From positions 1 through 64,000 of the forward strand of contig NZ_QMEY01000018.1 in the NCBI RefSeq assembly GCF_003315795.1: DNA of 64,000 nucleotides. Direction: 5' to 3'. This document shows, piece after piece, positions 57,748-64,000 of this stretch. Position 1 is the first letter of the stretch, and each line of letters starts with the position of its first letter. The stretch comes from Spongiactinospora rosea. Lineage in GTDB: Bacteria > Actinomycetota > Actinomycetes > Streptosporangiales > Streptosporangiaceae. A model generated the notes under the pieces. That model was given only the letters and a program-made list of their open reading frames with translations, had not been told where the DNA came from and made no database searches. The position numbers and the translations under genes are program-made.

Positions 57748-59400
57748 TCAGCCGGGAAAAGTGTCAGGTGGCACGCACAGCAGCGGGTGCTGGGTGTCGG
57801 AGCAGGGCCGGTTGCCGAACGTCCGCAGGATGTTCTTGCCCCCCTGGTCGGTGAGGTACTGCAGGAAGGCGGCCCCGATGGAGTCGGCGGGCAGCTCGCC
57901 GTAGGTGTAGGCGAGCTCGGTCTGCCAGTAGGGGTAGCCGCCTTGCTCGATGCCCGAAAGCGTCGCCGGCTGCTGGTCGATGCGCAGGCGTACGACGCCC
58001 GCGGGGGCGCCGTCGGCGCTGCTCGCCTCGCTGTAGCCGAGCGCGCCCTTGATCTCGGCCACCTTCTGCAGCAGGGTCTGCGTGTTGTCGGCCTCGCAGT
58101 AGACGTTCTTGGAGTTCGGCAACTGGGCGCAGTCGTTCGTCTGGGGCTGGGGTGTGCGTGGCGAGCCGTTCAGGAGGCGCTGCTCCAGGGCGGTCCGGGT
58201 ACCGGAGCCGGGGTTTCGGCCGACGAGCTTGATGGGAATCGGAGCGCCGCCCACATCAGACCATTTGGTGAACTTCTGCGAGTAGATTCCGCGGATCTGG
58301 TCCAGGGTGAGGTCACTGACGTCCGCCTCCTCGTTGACGACGAGGGCATAGGCGGAGTAGGCGACCGGGTGGGAGAGCACCCGGGAGTGGGTGCCCGGGG
58401 CCGGCTTTCCGTCGGTGAAGGCGATGTGGTCGCCGAGGCCGATCGTGCCGCGGATGTTGGCCTTCTTTCCGGCCGTTTCCAGCGCGTCGAGCCCCGGGGT
58501 GCTGCCGAGGAAGGTCCCGTCATTGATGGGAATCCTGGCCCCTTTGCCCTGGCACAGGCTCACGTACGTCTCGGCGGCCCGGCGTACGGCGGGCCCGAAC
58601 GCGGTGGACCCGTGCAGGTACAGGGTGCCGCCGACGCAGTCCAGCGGCGGCGGTTCCGGGCGGAAGAACAGCGTGATGCTCGACTGCGCCACGGCCGCCG
58701 CCGTCAGCAGGGCGATCAGGAACAGCGCGGGTTTGGAGGCGAAGGTGTGGCTCTCGGTCGGCGCCAGTTTGAGCCGGGACGCCCAGCGGAGCCAGCGGAA
58801 CAAACGATTCTGCCGCCCGCTCACCGCGGCGCGGAACTCCGGATCGGGAAACTTGTCCCCCGGTTTCCCGGAGGCACGTTCCAGCACCGCCAGGACCTTG
58901 TAGTGCTTCTGCGGGTTGAGTTTCACCTTCGGCAGCAGGATGACGCCGGAACCGTCCTCCTCGCCGATTCCGAAGCCGTCCGCCTCGACGGGCTTGTGGT
59001 CCTTGTCGCGGGCGATGAAGAAGTCGCGCAGTTCCGGCTGGCCGACCTCGGTCACCGCCATGCCGACGACCCGGCGTTCCCGGAACGTCACGCGTATGCC
59101 GGTCGTGTCCGCCTCGGGCGTCAGGTAGTCGCTTTCGACGATCTCCATCCAGCCGGCGTTCTCGATCCGGACCAGGACGAACGACGGTTCGACCAGTTCC
59201 CTGCCGTTGTCGTGGATGCGTGACAGCACGTCGGCGCTGGGCGCGTGGAACGTGTCCGTGGCCAGGGTGTCCATCTGCACCCGATAACCCAGCCGTTTGC
59301 GGCGGACGACCGCGAACTCCCAGACGAACGCGCCCAGCGGGATCGCGAGGCTGAGGATGGCGACGACCGAGTCGAAATCCCATTCGATGTCGAATAACAC
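57748..59400 (-). CDS. Membrane-anchored PstS-like substrate-binding protein with cytoplasmic N-terminal domain
   Basis: This is a 550-residue protein. The first transmembrane segment is near 10-35 (DSVVAILSLAIPLGAFVWEFAVV). An unknown cytoplasmic domain of about 190 residues follows, then a second transmembrane segment (about 225-245, PALFLIALLTAAAVAQSSITLFF) and a periplasmic-binding-protein domain (about 255-545) related to phosphate-binding PstS (LYLHGSTAFGPAVRRAAETY; GRNPGSGTRTALE). No PstCAB genes are adjacent. It may sense rather than transport. GTG start with AAGGAA; the frame further upstream is not supported. Confidence 0.78.
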   Translation of the reverse strand: MLFDIEWDFDSVVAILSLAIPLGAFVWEFAVVRRKRLGYRVQMDTLATDTFHAPSADVLSRIHDNGRELVEPSFVLVRIENAGWMEIVESDYLTPEADTTGIRVTFRERRVVGMAVTEVGQPELRDFFIARDKDHKPVEADGFGIGEEDGSGVILLPKVKLNPQKHYKVLAVLERASGKPGDKFPDPEFRAAVSGRQNRLFRWLRWASRLKLAPTESHTFASKPALFLIALLTAAAVAQSSITLFFRPEPPPLDCVGGTLYLHGSTAFGPAVRRAAETYVSLCQGKGARIPINDGTFLGSTPGLDALETAGKKANIRGTIGLGDHIAFTDGKPAPGTHSRVLSHPVAYSAYALVVNEEADVSDLTLDQIRGIYSQKFTKWSDVGGAPIPIKLVGRNPGSGTRTALEQRLLNGSPRTPQPQTNDCAQLPNSKNVYCEADNTQTLLQKVAEIKGALGYSEASSADGAPAGVVRLRIDQQPATLSGIEQGGYPYWQTELAYTYGELPADSIGAAFLQYLTDQGGKNILRTFGNRPCSDTQHPLLCVPPDTFPG

Positions 59401-59598
59401 CGTCGTTTCCTTATGATGGCGAGGTGGCGTGCCCCCTCCGCCACCACAGACCGGAAATCCCCGGTGCGAATGCCCGCGATCTGAGCCAGGCTTTCTGAGT
59501 GCCAGGAACCAGCCGGTCACCCGGATAGCCGACCTTATACGTGTGGCAGTTAACATCGGCCGTCCGCCGTGTTAACAGACGGATACGGCGGTCGTGGA

Positions 59599-60972
59599 TC
59601 AGCCGGTCCTCGGGGTGACCCGGCAATTGGTGTGCAGGTAGCGTGCCGTTCCACCGTCCGTGAAGTCGTAGATCGCGACGGTCTGGGTGTCCTCCAGCGG
59701 ATCATCGGAGGGCATCAGGAAGTGCGTTTCGCCGACCGGCAGCAGTTCGCGTGTGATCCTTTCGGGTTTGCCGAGGTACCGCGCCTCCATCGCGTTCATC
59801 GCGAACGTGAGATACAGCCGTCCGTCTTCCGCCGTCACCTCGTAGCGGATGCCGGGACGTTCATAGACGCCGACGTACGCGGAAAGGTCGCGCGCCCCGG
59901 CCGGATCGGGTTTCGGCAGGCCGGGGATGGTGACCGTGCCCAGTTCGGTAAGGATCTCGTTGAACACCTCGCGATAGAAGGGCTCGCGCGGGCCGCCGTT
60001 CGTGAGCATTGTCAGTGCGACGCCGGAATCGGGGAGAATGCGCAGCCGGGCGTTCTGGCCGACCGTACTGCCGTCGTGCGCGTAAACGGGAACGCCGTGC
60101 CAGTCGCACACGATCAGGCCAAGCCCCCATTCCGGCCCGAACATATACGGATCGGGTACCGGCACTCGCGACCGGGTCATTTCCGCGACGGCCGCCGGCG
60201 ACACGATCCGGGTGCCGTCCGGGGCCTTTCCGCCGTTGAGGAGAACGTGCGCGAGCGCGAGCACGTCCCCGGCCGTGGAATTGACGTTGCCGCCCGGGCC
60301 GAAGGCGCGCGGAAGGTACGGCAGCGGTGTTTGAATCGGCCCCTCCGCGCGGGAGCGGACGATGTGCCCCGTGGCGGCCCGGCCCCGGTCCACCTGGCCG
60401 GGGCGGGTGCTCGTGCCGGTCAGCCCGAGCGGGCCGAACAGGCGGTCGCGCATGATGTCGTCCCACCGCGCGCCCTCGATGACCTCCATGATCCGGCCGA
60501 GGATCGCGTAGCCGAGGGCCGCGCTGTACCCGTGGGTGCGGCCGAGCGGGTGGACCTGCGGGGCGGCGGCGATGCCCGCGACCATGCGTTCCAGCACGTC
60601 GTCGCCCTCGCCGGGGTCGCCGAAGCTCTCCTCGATGCCGTTGGTGTGGTCGAGCAGGTGGCGCGGGGTGACCTTGGCGGTGGTCTCCGGGTCGGCGACC
60701 CGGAAGCCGGGCAGGTAGGCGCGGACCGGCGTGTCCAGGTGCACCTTGCCCTCGTCGGCCAGGGTCATGAAGGCGAGCGCGGTCCAGGTCTTGGTCATGG
60801 AGCCGAGCTGGTAGATCGTCTCGGTGGTGGCGGGCGCGCCGGTCCGGACGTCCTTGACGCCTTCGGCGACCACGGTGACCTCGCCGTCGCGCAGGACGCC
60901 GATCACGGCGCTCGGGATCCGGTACTCCGCCAGCAGCTCGGCGGTCCGCGCGCGTACGCGGGTCAGGTCCAT
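59599..60972 (-). CDS. Serine hydrolase, beta-lactamase class C-like
   Basis: In this 457-residue protein, the SxxK motif SMTK (Ser nucleophile, Lys) is in YQLGSMTKTWTALAF, the YSA/Tyr motif lies in THGYSAALGYAILG and HDGSTVG is the third motif, followed by a C-terminal lipocalin-like extension (DTQTVAIYDFTDGG...). The family covers esterases, D-amino-acid amidases and penicillin-binding relatives. No signal peptide is seen. ATG at 60972 has GGAG 8 nt upstream; the longer frame is the anti-sense of the following gene. It starts 5 bp after the small upstream gene. Confidence 0.88.
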   Translation of the reverse strand: MDLTRVRARTAELLAEYRIPSAVIGVLRDGEVTVVAEGVKDVRTGAPATTETIYQLGSMTKTWTALAFMTLADEGKVHLDTPVRAYLPGFRVADPETTAKVTPRHLLDHTNGIEESFGDPGEGDDVLERMVAGIAAAPQVHPLGRTHGYSAALGYAILGRIMEVIEGARWDDIMRDRLFGPLGLTGTSTRPGQVDRGRAATGHIVRSRAEGPIQTPLPYLPRAFGPGGNVNSTAGDVLALAHVLLNGGKAPDGTRIVSPAAVAEMTRSRVPVPDPYMFGPEWGLGLIVCDWHGVPVYAHDGSTVGQNARLRILPDSGVALTMLTNGGPREPFYREVFNEILTELGTVTIPGLPKPDPAGARDLSAYVGVYERPGIRYEVTAEDGRLYLTFAMNAMEARYLGKPERITRELLPVGETHFLMPSDDPLEDTQTVAIYDFTDGGTARYLHTNCRVTPRTG

Positions 60973-60977
60973 GGGCG

Positions 60978-61235
60978 CTACTCCGGCAGGCCGACCGCGT
61001 TGGCGGCGTCGGCCTGGACGTAGTCGGTGTCGGCGAAGGGGCCGGCGTACTCCTCCATGAACGCCCGCACGCCCGCCACCGAGTCGTGGACGATGACGTT
61101 GACCGCCCGGGTGCCGTCGGTGCTCGCCACGGCCAGAGCCCACCGGGCCTGGCCCGGCAGCCTGCCGTACGCCTGCTTCAGCGCGTCCCAGAACCCGTCC
61201 TGGTCCGTGACCGTGGAAATCGCCATGACATGCAT
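60978..61235 (-). CDS. Small conserved protein coupled to the beta-lactamase-like gene
   Basis: This 85-residue protein (MHVMAISTVTDQDGFWDALKQAYGRLPGQARWALAVASTDGTRAVNVIVHDSVAGVRAFMEEYAG) has a ferredoxin-like ABM/dimeric alpha-beta barrel appearance, but I cannot assign a name. The ATG at 61235 has GAAGGGA about 12 nt upstream. Its stop is 5 bp before the hydrolase start, so they form an operon. It is divergent from the two-HTH regulator. Confidence 0.65.
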   Translation of the reverse strand: MHVMAISTVTDQDGFWDALKQAYGRLPGQARWALAVASTDGTRAVNVIVHDSVAGVRAFMEEYAGPFADTDYVQADAANAVGLPE

Positions 61236-61317
61236 GCTCGTCGTCCCTTCCTGCTGTTTCAAAACAGGGAAAGGCTACGTTGCGTTTCCATATTCGTCAA
61301 TAAACTACCATTGATAA

Positions 61318-61358
61318 TTGCAATGGCTCTGCCGATTAATGCAATACTCCGTTGCAAT
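61318..61358. promoter_or_regulatory. Three TTGCAAT-like direct repeats, candidate operator
   Basis: TTGCAAT at 61318-61324 and 61352-61358 and ATGCAAT at 61339-61345 stand in A+T-rich DNA between the divergent small gene and the two-HTH regulator. They extend to the palindrome ATTGCAAT at the first site. They are likely binding sites for the regulator itself. Confidence 0.5.
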
Positions 61359-61407
61359 GTGCTGCCCGTGAACGCCACACTGGGAGCCGGACGAACAGGA
61401 GGGTTCG

Positions 61408-62325
61408 ATGCCCGGAGGCAGGCTGTCCCACGACGATCGCCGGTCCATCGCGGCCTGGCTGGCCGAGGGGGCCGGGTACGCCGAGATCGCCAGGCGGCTG
61501 GGCCGGCCGACGTCCACGGTCAGCCGGGAGGTCGCGCGCAACGGCGGCCCCGGCGGCTACACGGCCGACCGTGCCCAGCGGGCCACCGGCGCCCGCGCCC
61601 GCCGCCGCGGCCCCGCCCCGGCCAGGGAGACCCCGGCCGCCGGTCCGGTGCAGGAGTTCGTCGAAGGGTTCGCGGCCCTGCTCGCCGGGACCGGGCTGTC
61701 CCGGATGGCCGCACGGGTGTTCGCCTGCCTGCTCACCGCGGACGCCGCCGGACTGACCGCCACCGAACTCGTCCGCCGGCTACGGGTCAGCCCCGCGTCG
61801 GTGTCCAAGACCGTCGCCTACCTGGAGACCATGGAACTGGTCACCCGCGAGCCGGTGCCGGGCGGCCGCCGCGAACGGTACCTGATCGGCGAAGACGCCT
61901 GGACCCGCGCCTGGCGTACCGACACCCGCGTCCACGACGAGGTGGCGGCCGCCGCCCGGCGCGGCGCCGCGCTCATGGGGCCGGGCACCCCCGCGGCGGC
62001 CCGCCTGACCCAGATGAGCCGCTTCTTCGGCCAGGTCAGCGCGGCGATGGGCGGCAGCGCCATCAGCGACCACGCCACCGCCGACGCCCTCACCCTGATC
62101 GCCGCCCTGGCCCACACCGCCCGCCCCCTGACCCTGCCGGAGCTGTCCACCGCCCTGGACCTGCCGGTGGCCGGCCTCGCGGACGCCATCGAGGCCATCG
62201 AACGCCATCCGGTGATCGCCGACCCCTTCACCCTCCACCGCACCCCTACCGCCGCCTACGCCCTCACCCCGCTCCCCGACCGGCTGAGCGCCGCGCAACA
62301 GGCCGCGCTCGATGCACTGGCCTGA
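61408..62325 (+). CDS. Transcriptional regulator with HTH_38-like and MarR/GbsR-like domains
   Basis: In this 305-residue protein, residues about 5-45 resemble the IS30-type HTH_38 (GRLSHDDRRSIAAWLAEGAGYAEIARRLGRPTSTVSREVARNG), and about 80-180 form a winged helix of the GbsR/MarR group (MAARVFACLLTADAAGLTATELVRRLRVSPASVSKTVAYLETMELVTREPVPGGRRERY). The C-terminal ~110 residues are a ligand or dimer domain. The ATG has GGAGGG 5 nt upstream. It probably controls the divergent serine hydrolase operon through the TTGCAAT sites. The IS30-like HTH joined to a MarR domain is a known actinomycete arrangement, not a transposase. Confidence 0.88.
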   Translation: MPGGRLSHDDRRSIAAWLAEGAGYAEIARRLGRPTSTVSREVARNGGPGGYTADRAQRATGARARRRGPAPARETPAAGPVQEFVEGFAALLAGTGLSRMAARVFACLLTADAAGLTATELVRRLRVSPASVSKTVAYLETMELVTREPVPGGRRERYLIGEDAWTRAWRTDTRVHDEVAAAARRGAALMGPGTPAAARLTQMSRFFGQVSAAMGGSAISDHATADALTLIAALAHTARPLTLPELSTALDLPVAGLADAIEAIERHPVIADPFTLHRTPTAAYALTPLPDRLSAAQQAALDALA

Positions 62326-62388
62326 GAAAAGTCATGGCGGGGGCTGGAGCGAGACCGGGGAAGGGTGCTACTGTCCAGGCCCATCGTC

Positions 62389-62402
62389 GATTGTCGACAA
62401 TC
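62389..62402. promoter_or_regulatory. Perfect GntR-type palindrome
   Basis: GATTGTCGACAATC is its own reverse complement and lies 12 bp before the TTG start of the hydroxyacid dehydrogenase, over the promoter or start of transcription. ATTGTCGACAAT cores are common FadR/GntR-family operators in catabolic operons. Confidence 0.6.
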
Positions 62403-62414
62403 CAAGGATCTCCG

Positions 62415-63440
62415 TTGAGTCTCAAGGTCCTCATCGCCTCGCCCCTGGAAACCGAGCACGTCAAGGCCATCGCCGCCACCGACCCCCGGGTGGAGGTGCT
62501 GTACGAACCGGACCTGCTGCCCACCCCCCGCTACACCGCCGACCACGGCGGCGTCCGGCCCGACCTCGCCGAGCCGGAGTCGCGGCGCTGGCGCGACCTG
62601 CTCGCCCAGGCCGACGTCAGCTTCGACTTCGACTGGTGGGAACCGGCCCGGATGCCCGCCAACTGCCCCGGGCTGCGCTGGGTGCAGGCCACCAGCGCGG
62701 GCATCGGCCAGTTCGTCGAGCGGCACGGCCTCGCCGGTTCCGGCCTGGTGTTCACCACGGCGGCGGGCACGCACGCGGGGCCGCTGGCCGAGTTCGCCCT
62801 GATGGGCGTGCTGCACTTCGTCAAGGGCATCCCTGACCTGCGGCGCTGGCAGGCGCGGCGGCACTGGGAGCGCTACACGACCCGCTCGCTGGCCGGGAGC
62901 CGGGTGGTGGTGGTCGGGCTCGGCGGGATCGGCCGCCGGGTGGCCGAGGTGTTCGCCGCCCTCTCCGCACGGGTGGTGGGGGTCGGCCGGCCGGGCCGCG
63001 AGTACGACGTGCCGGGCCTCACCGAGGTCCGGCCGTTCACCGAGATCCGCGAGGCGCTGACCGGCGCGGACGCGCTCGTACTGGCCTGCCCGCTGACCGA
63101 CGAGACGCACGGCCTGATCGGGCCCGCCGAACTGGCCGCGCTCGCGCCCGGCGCGGTCGTGGTGAACATCGCCAGGGGACCGGTCATCGACGAGCCCGCC
63201 CTGGCGGACGCGCTGTCGTCCGGCCGGCTCGGCGGGGCGTGCCTGGACGTCTTCGCCGAGGAGCCGCTGCCCGCCCGCTCGCCGCTGTGGGCGATGGACA
63301 ACGTGATCGTCTCCCCGCACTCGGCCTCCACCGTGGACGCCGAGAACGCCCTGCTGACCGAGCTGTTCACCGACAACCTGCGCAGGTGGCTGGACGGCCG
63401 CCCGCTGCGCAACGTCTTCGACAGGGAAAAGGGGTACTGA
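62415..63440 (+). CDS. D-2-hydroxyacid dehydrogenase
   Basis: This 341-residue NAD(P)-dependent enzyme starts at an unusual TTG with AAGGA 6-7 nt upstream; no better start is in frame. It has VVVGLGGIGRRVAEVF for NAD binding, an Arg in VNIARGPVIDEPAL, Glu in DVFAEEPLP and catalytic His in VIVSPHSAS. The family reduces 2-keto acids to D-2-hydroxy acids. The TATSAGIGQF segment fits the actinomycete D-2-hydroxyacid dehydrogenases in sugar-acid operons. It is followed after 3 bp by a DapA-family lyase, so an acidic sugar or keto-acid pathway is likely. Confidence 0.92.
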   Translation: MSLKVLIASPLETEHVKAIAATDPRVEVLYEPDLLPTPRYTADHGGVRPDLAEPESRRWRDLLAQADVSFDFDWWEPARMPANCPGLRWVQATSAGIGQFVERHGLAGSGLVFTTAAGTHAGPLAEFALMGVLHFVKGIPDLRRWQARRHWERYTTRSLAGSRVVVVGLGGIGRRVAEVFAALSARVVGVGRPGREYDVPGLTEVRPFTEIREALTGADALVLACPLTDETHGLIGPAELAALAPGAVVVNIARGPVIDEPALADALSSGRLGGACLDVFAEEPLPARSPLWAMDNVIVSPHSASTVDAENALLTELFTDNLRRWLDGRPLRNVFDREKGY

Positions 63441-63443
63441 GGA

Positions 63444-64000
63444 ATGACGGCATTCCACGGCACGTGGTACATCGTCCCGACGCCGTTCGACGAGGACGGG
63501 TCGCTGGACACCGCGAGCCTGGCCCGCACGGTGGAACTGGCCGCCGCCTGGGGCGCCGACGGCGTCACCATCCTGGGCGTGATGGGCGAGGTCACCAGCC
63601 TGACCGACGACGAGCGCGAACGCGTGCTCGCCACCGTGTCCAAGGCGGCCGGCGGGCGGCTGCCGTTCGCGGCCGGGTGCTCGGCCGCCGCCACGACGCT
63701 CGTCGCCGAGCGAATCCGCCGGGCCGCCGCCCACGGGGCCGCCGGGGTCATGGTCGCCGCGCCGCCGCTCGCCGCCGACGTGGACGGCCTCGCCCCGTTC
63801 TTCGCCCGGGCCTGCGCGGGCAGCCCGGTACCGGTCATCGTGCAGGACGAGCCGAACGCCACCGGCGTCAAGATCCCGGTGTCGGCGCTGCTGGCCATGC
63901 TGGAGGCGGCCGGTTCTGACGTGGTCAAGCTGGAGGACCCGCCCACCCCGCCCAAGATCACCAAGCTGCTGGCGGCGGCCCCGGAGCTGACGGTGTTCGG
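63444..64000 (+). CDS. Dihydrodipicolinate synthase-family aldolase (partial, runs off the end)
   Basis: The first 185 residues are present. TIM-barrel start TWYIVPTPFDEDGSLD, the substrate loop GVMGEVTSL (GTTGE-like), and the Schiff-base Lys in VVKLEDPP mark the family. The Tyr that in DHDPS lies in a YNxP motif is replaced by VIVQDEPNATG, so it is not a true DapA and more likely an aldolase for a sugar acid or other keto acid. AGGA is 3-4 nt before the ATG. The gene continues beyond 64000. Confidence 0.9.
   Translation, partial: MTAFHGTWYIVPTPFDEDGSLDTASLARTVELAAAWGADGVTILGVMGEVTSLTDDERERVLATVSKAAGGRLPFAAGCSAAATTLVAERIRRAAAHGAAGVMVAAPPLAADVDGLAPFFARACAGSPVPVIVQDEPNATGVKIPVSALLAMLEAAGSDVVKLEDPPTPPKITKLLAAAPELTVF

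Noticed and set aside
61408..62325. IS30-type transposase because of the HTH_38-like start
   Set aside because: No DDE catalytic domain; the remainder is a MarR/GbsR-like regulator.

Overview
The window is high-GC DNA (about 70% or more by eye) with dense, often overlapping genes, many GTG starts, SARP and AfsR-type regulators, an ECF sigma factor and a full-length geosmin synthase. This points to a filamentous actinomycete; Streptosporangiales (Nonomuraea/Actinomadura type) is my guess from gene content, not a proven assignment. No rRNA, tRNA, CRISPR array or DNA-transposon IS was recognised.

Layout. 1-5.1 kb: the left edge looks like the 5' end of a group II intron cutting a radical SAM gene. 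It is followed by an XRE/TPR regulator, pyrE, an acetyltransferase, an F420/FMN-binding oxidoreductase with an apparent frameshift, and a proline-rich lipoprotein. 5.1-12.9 kb: an ABC exporter pair, a serine hydrolase with five N-terminal tandem repeats, a large AfsR-like regulator and a DUF5302 protein. 13.4-16.7 kb: a secreted trypsin-like protease, an ECF sigma factor with a translationally coupled membrane protein, a DinB-like protein and a small membrane protein. 16.8-24.9 kb: an uptake/catabolic operon with a tiny membrane protein, NCS1 permease, Zn-dehydrogenase, tandem nitrilase and PucR regulator, then a hydrolase and an unknown protein. 25-28.7 kb: DoxX and a multidomain GH18 chitinase.

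29-36.8 kb is an aromatic-polyketide tailoring and regulation block: FAD hydroxylase, ParB-like regulator, PPOX oxidoreductase, two DUF1772 proteins, an ABM monooxygenase, a TcmI-type cyclase, an O-methyltransferase and two SARPs. No ketosynthase, chain-length factor or ACP is present. Two divergent promoter regions carry direct repeats phased at about 11 bp, the expected shape of SARP binding sites. Geosmin synthase sits 36 bp upstream of the second SARP.

41.7-51.6 kb is a defence island of visibly lower GC. It holds a NaeI-family restriction endonuclease, a Vsr nickase and a C5 methyltransferase. Next come a degenerate HNH-like zinc protein and, divergent from it, a translationally coupled operon of a ParB-like protein, an SNF2-type helicase and a DUF3883/PD-(D/E)XK-like nuclease. 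An ADP-ribosyltransferase (HYD1) toxin overlapping a DUF6881 partner and a Sel1-repeat protein follow. The ParB-SNF2-DUF3883 (+HNH-like) set is my best candidate for an undescribed system.

51.7-64 kb: SDR, MazG-like protein, a three-subunit molybdenum hydroxylase operon, a phytoene-desaturase-like oxidoreductase, a membrane-anchored PstS-like protein, a class C beta-lactamase-like hydrolase with a small partner, a two-HTH regulator, and a D-2-hydroxyacid dehydrogenase plus DapA-family lyase operon behind a perfect GntR-type palindrome. The last gene runs off the window.
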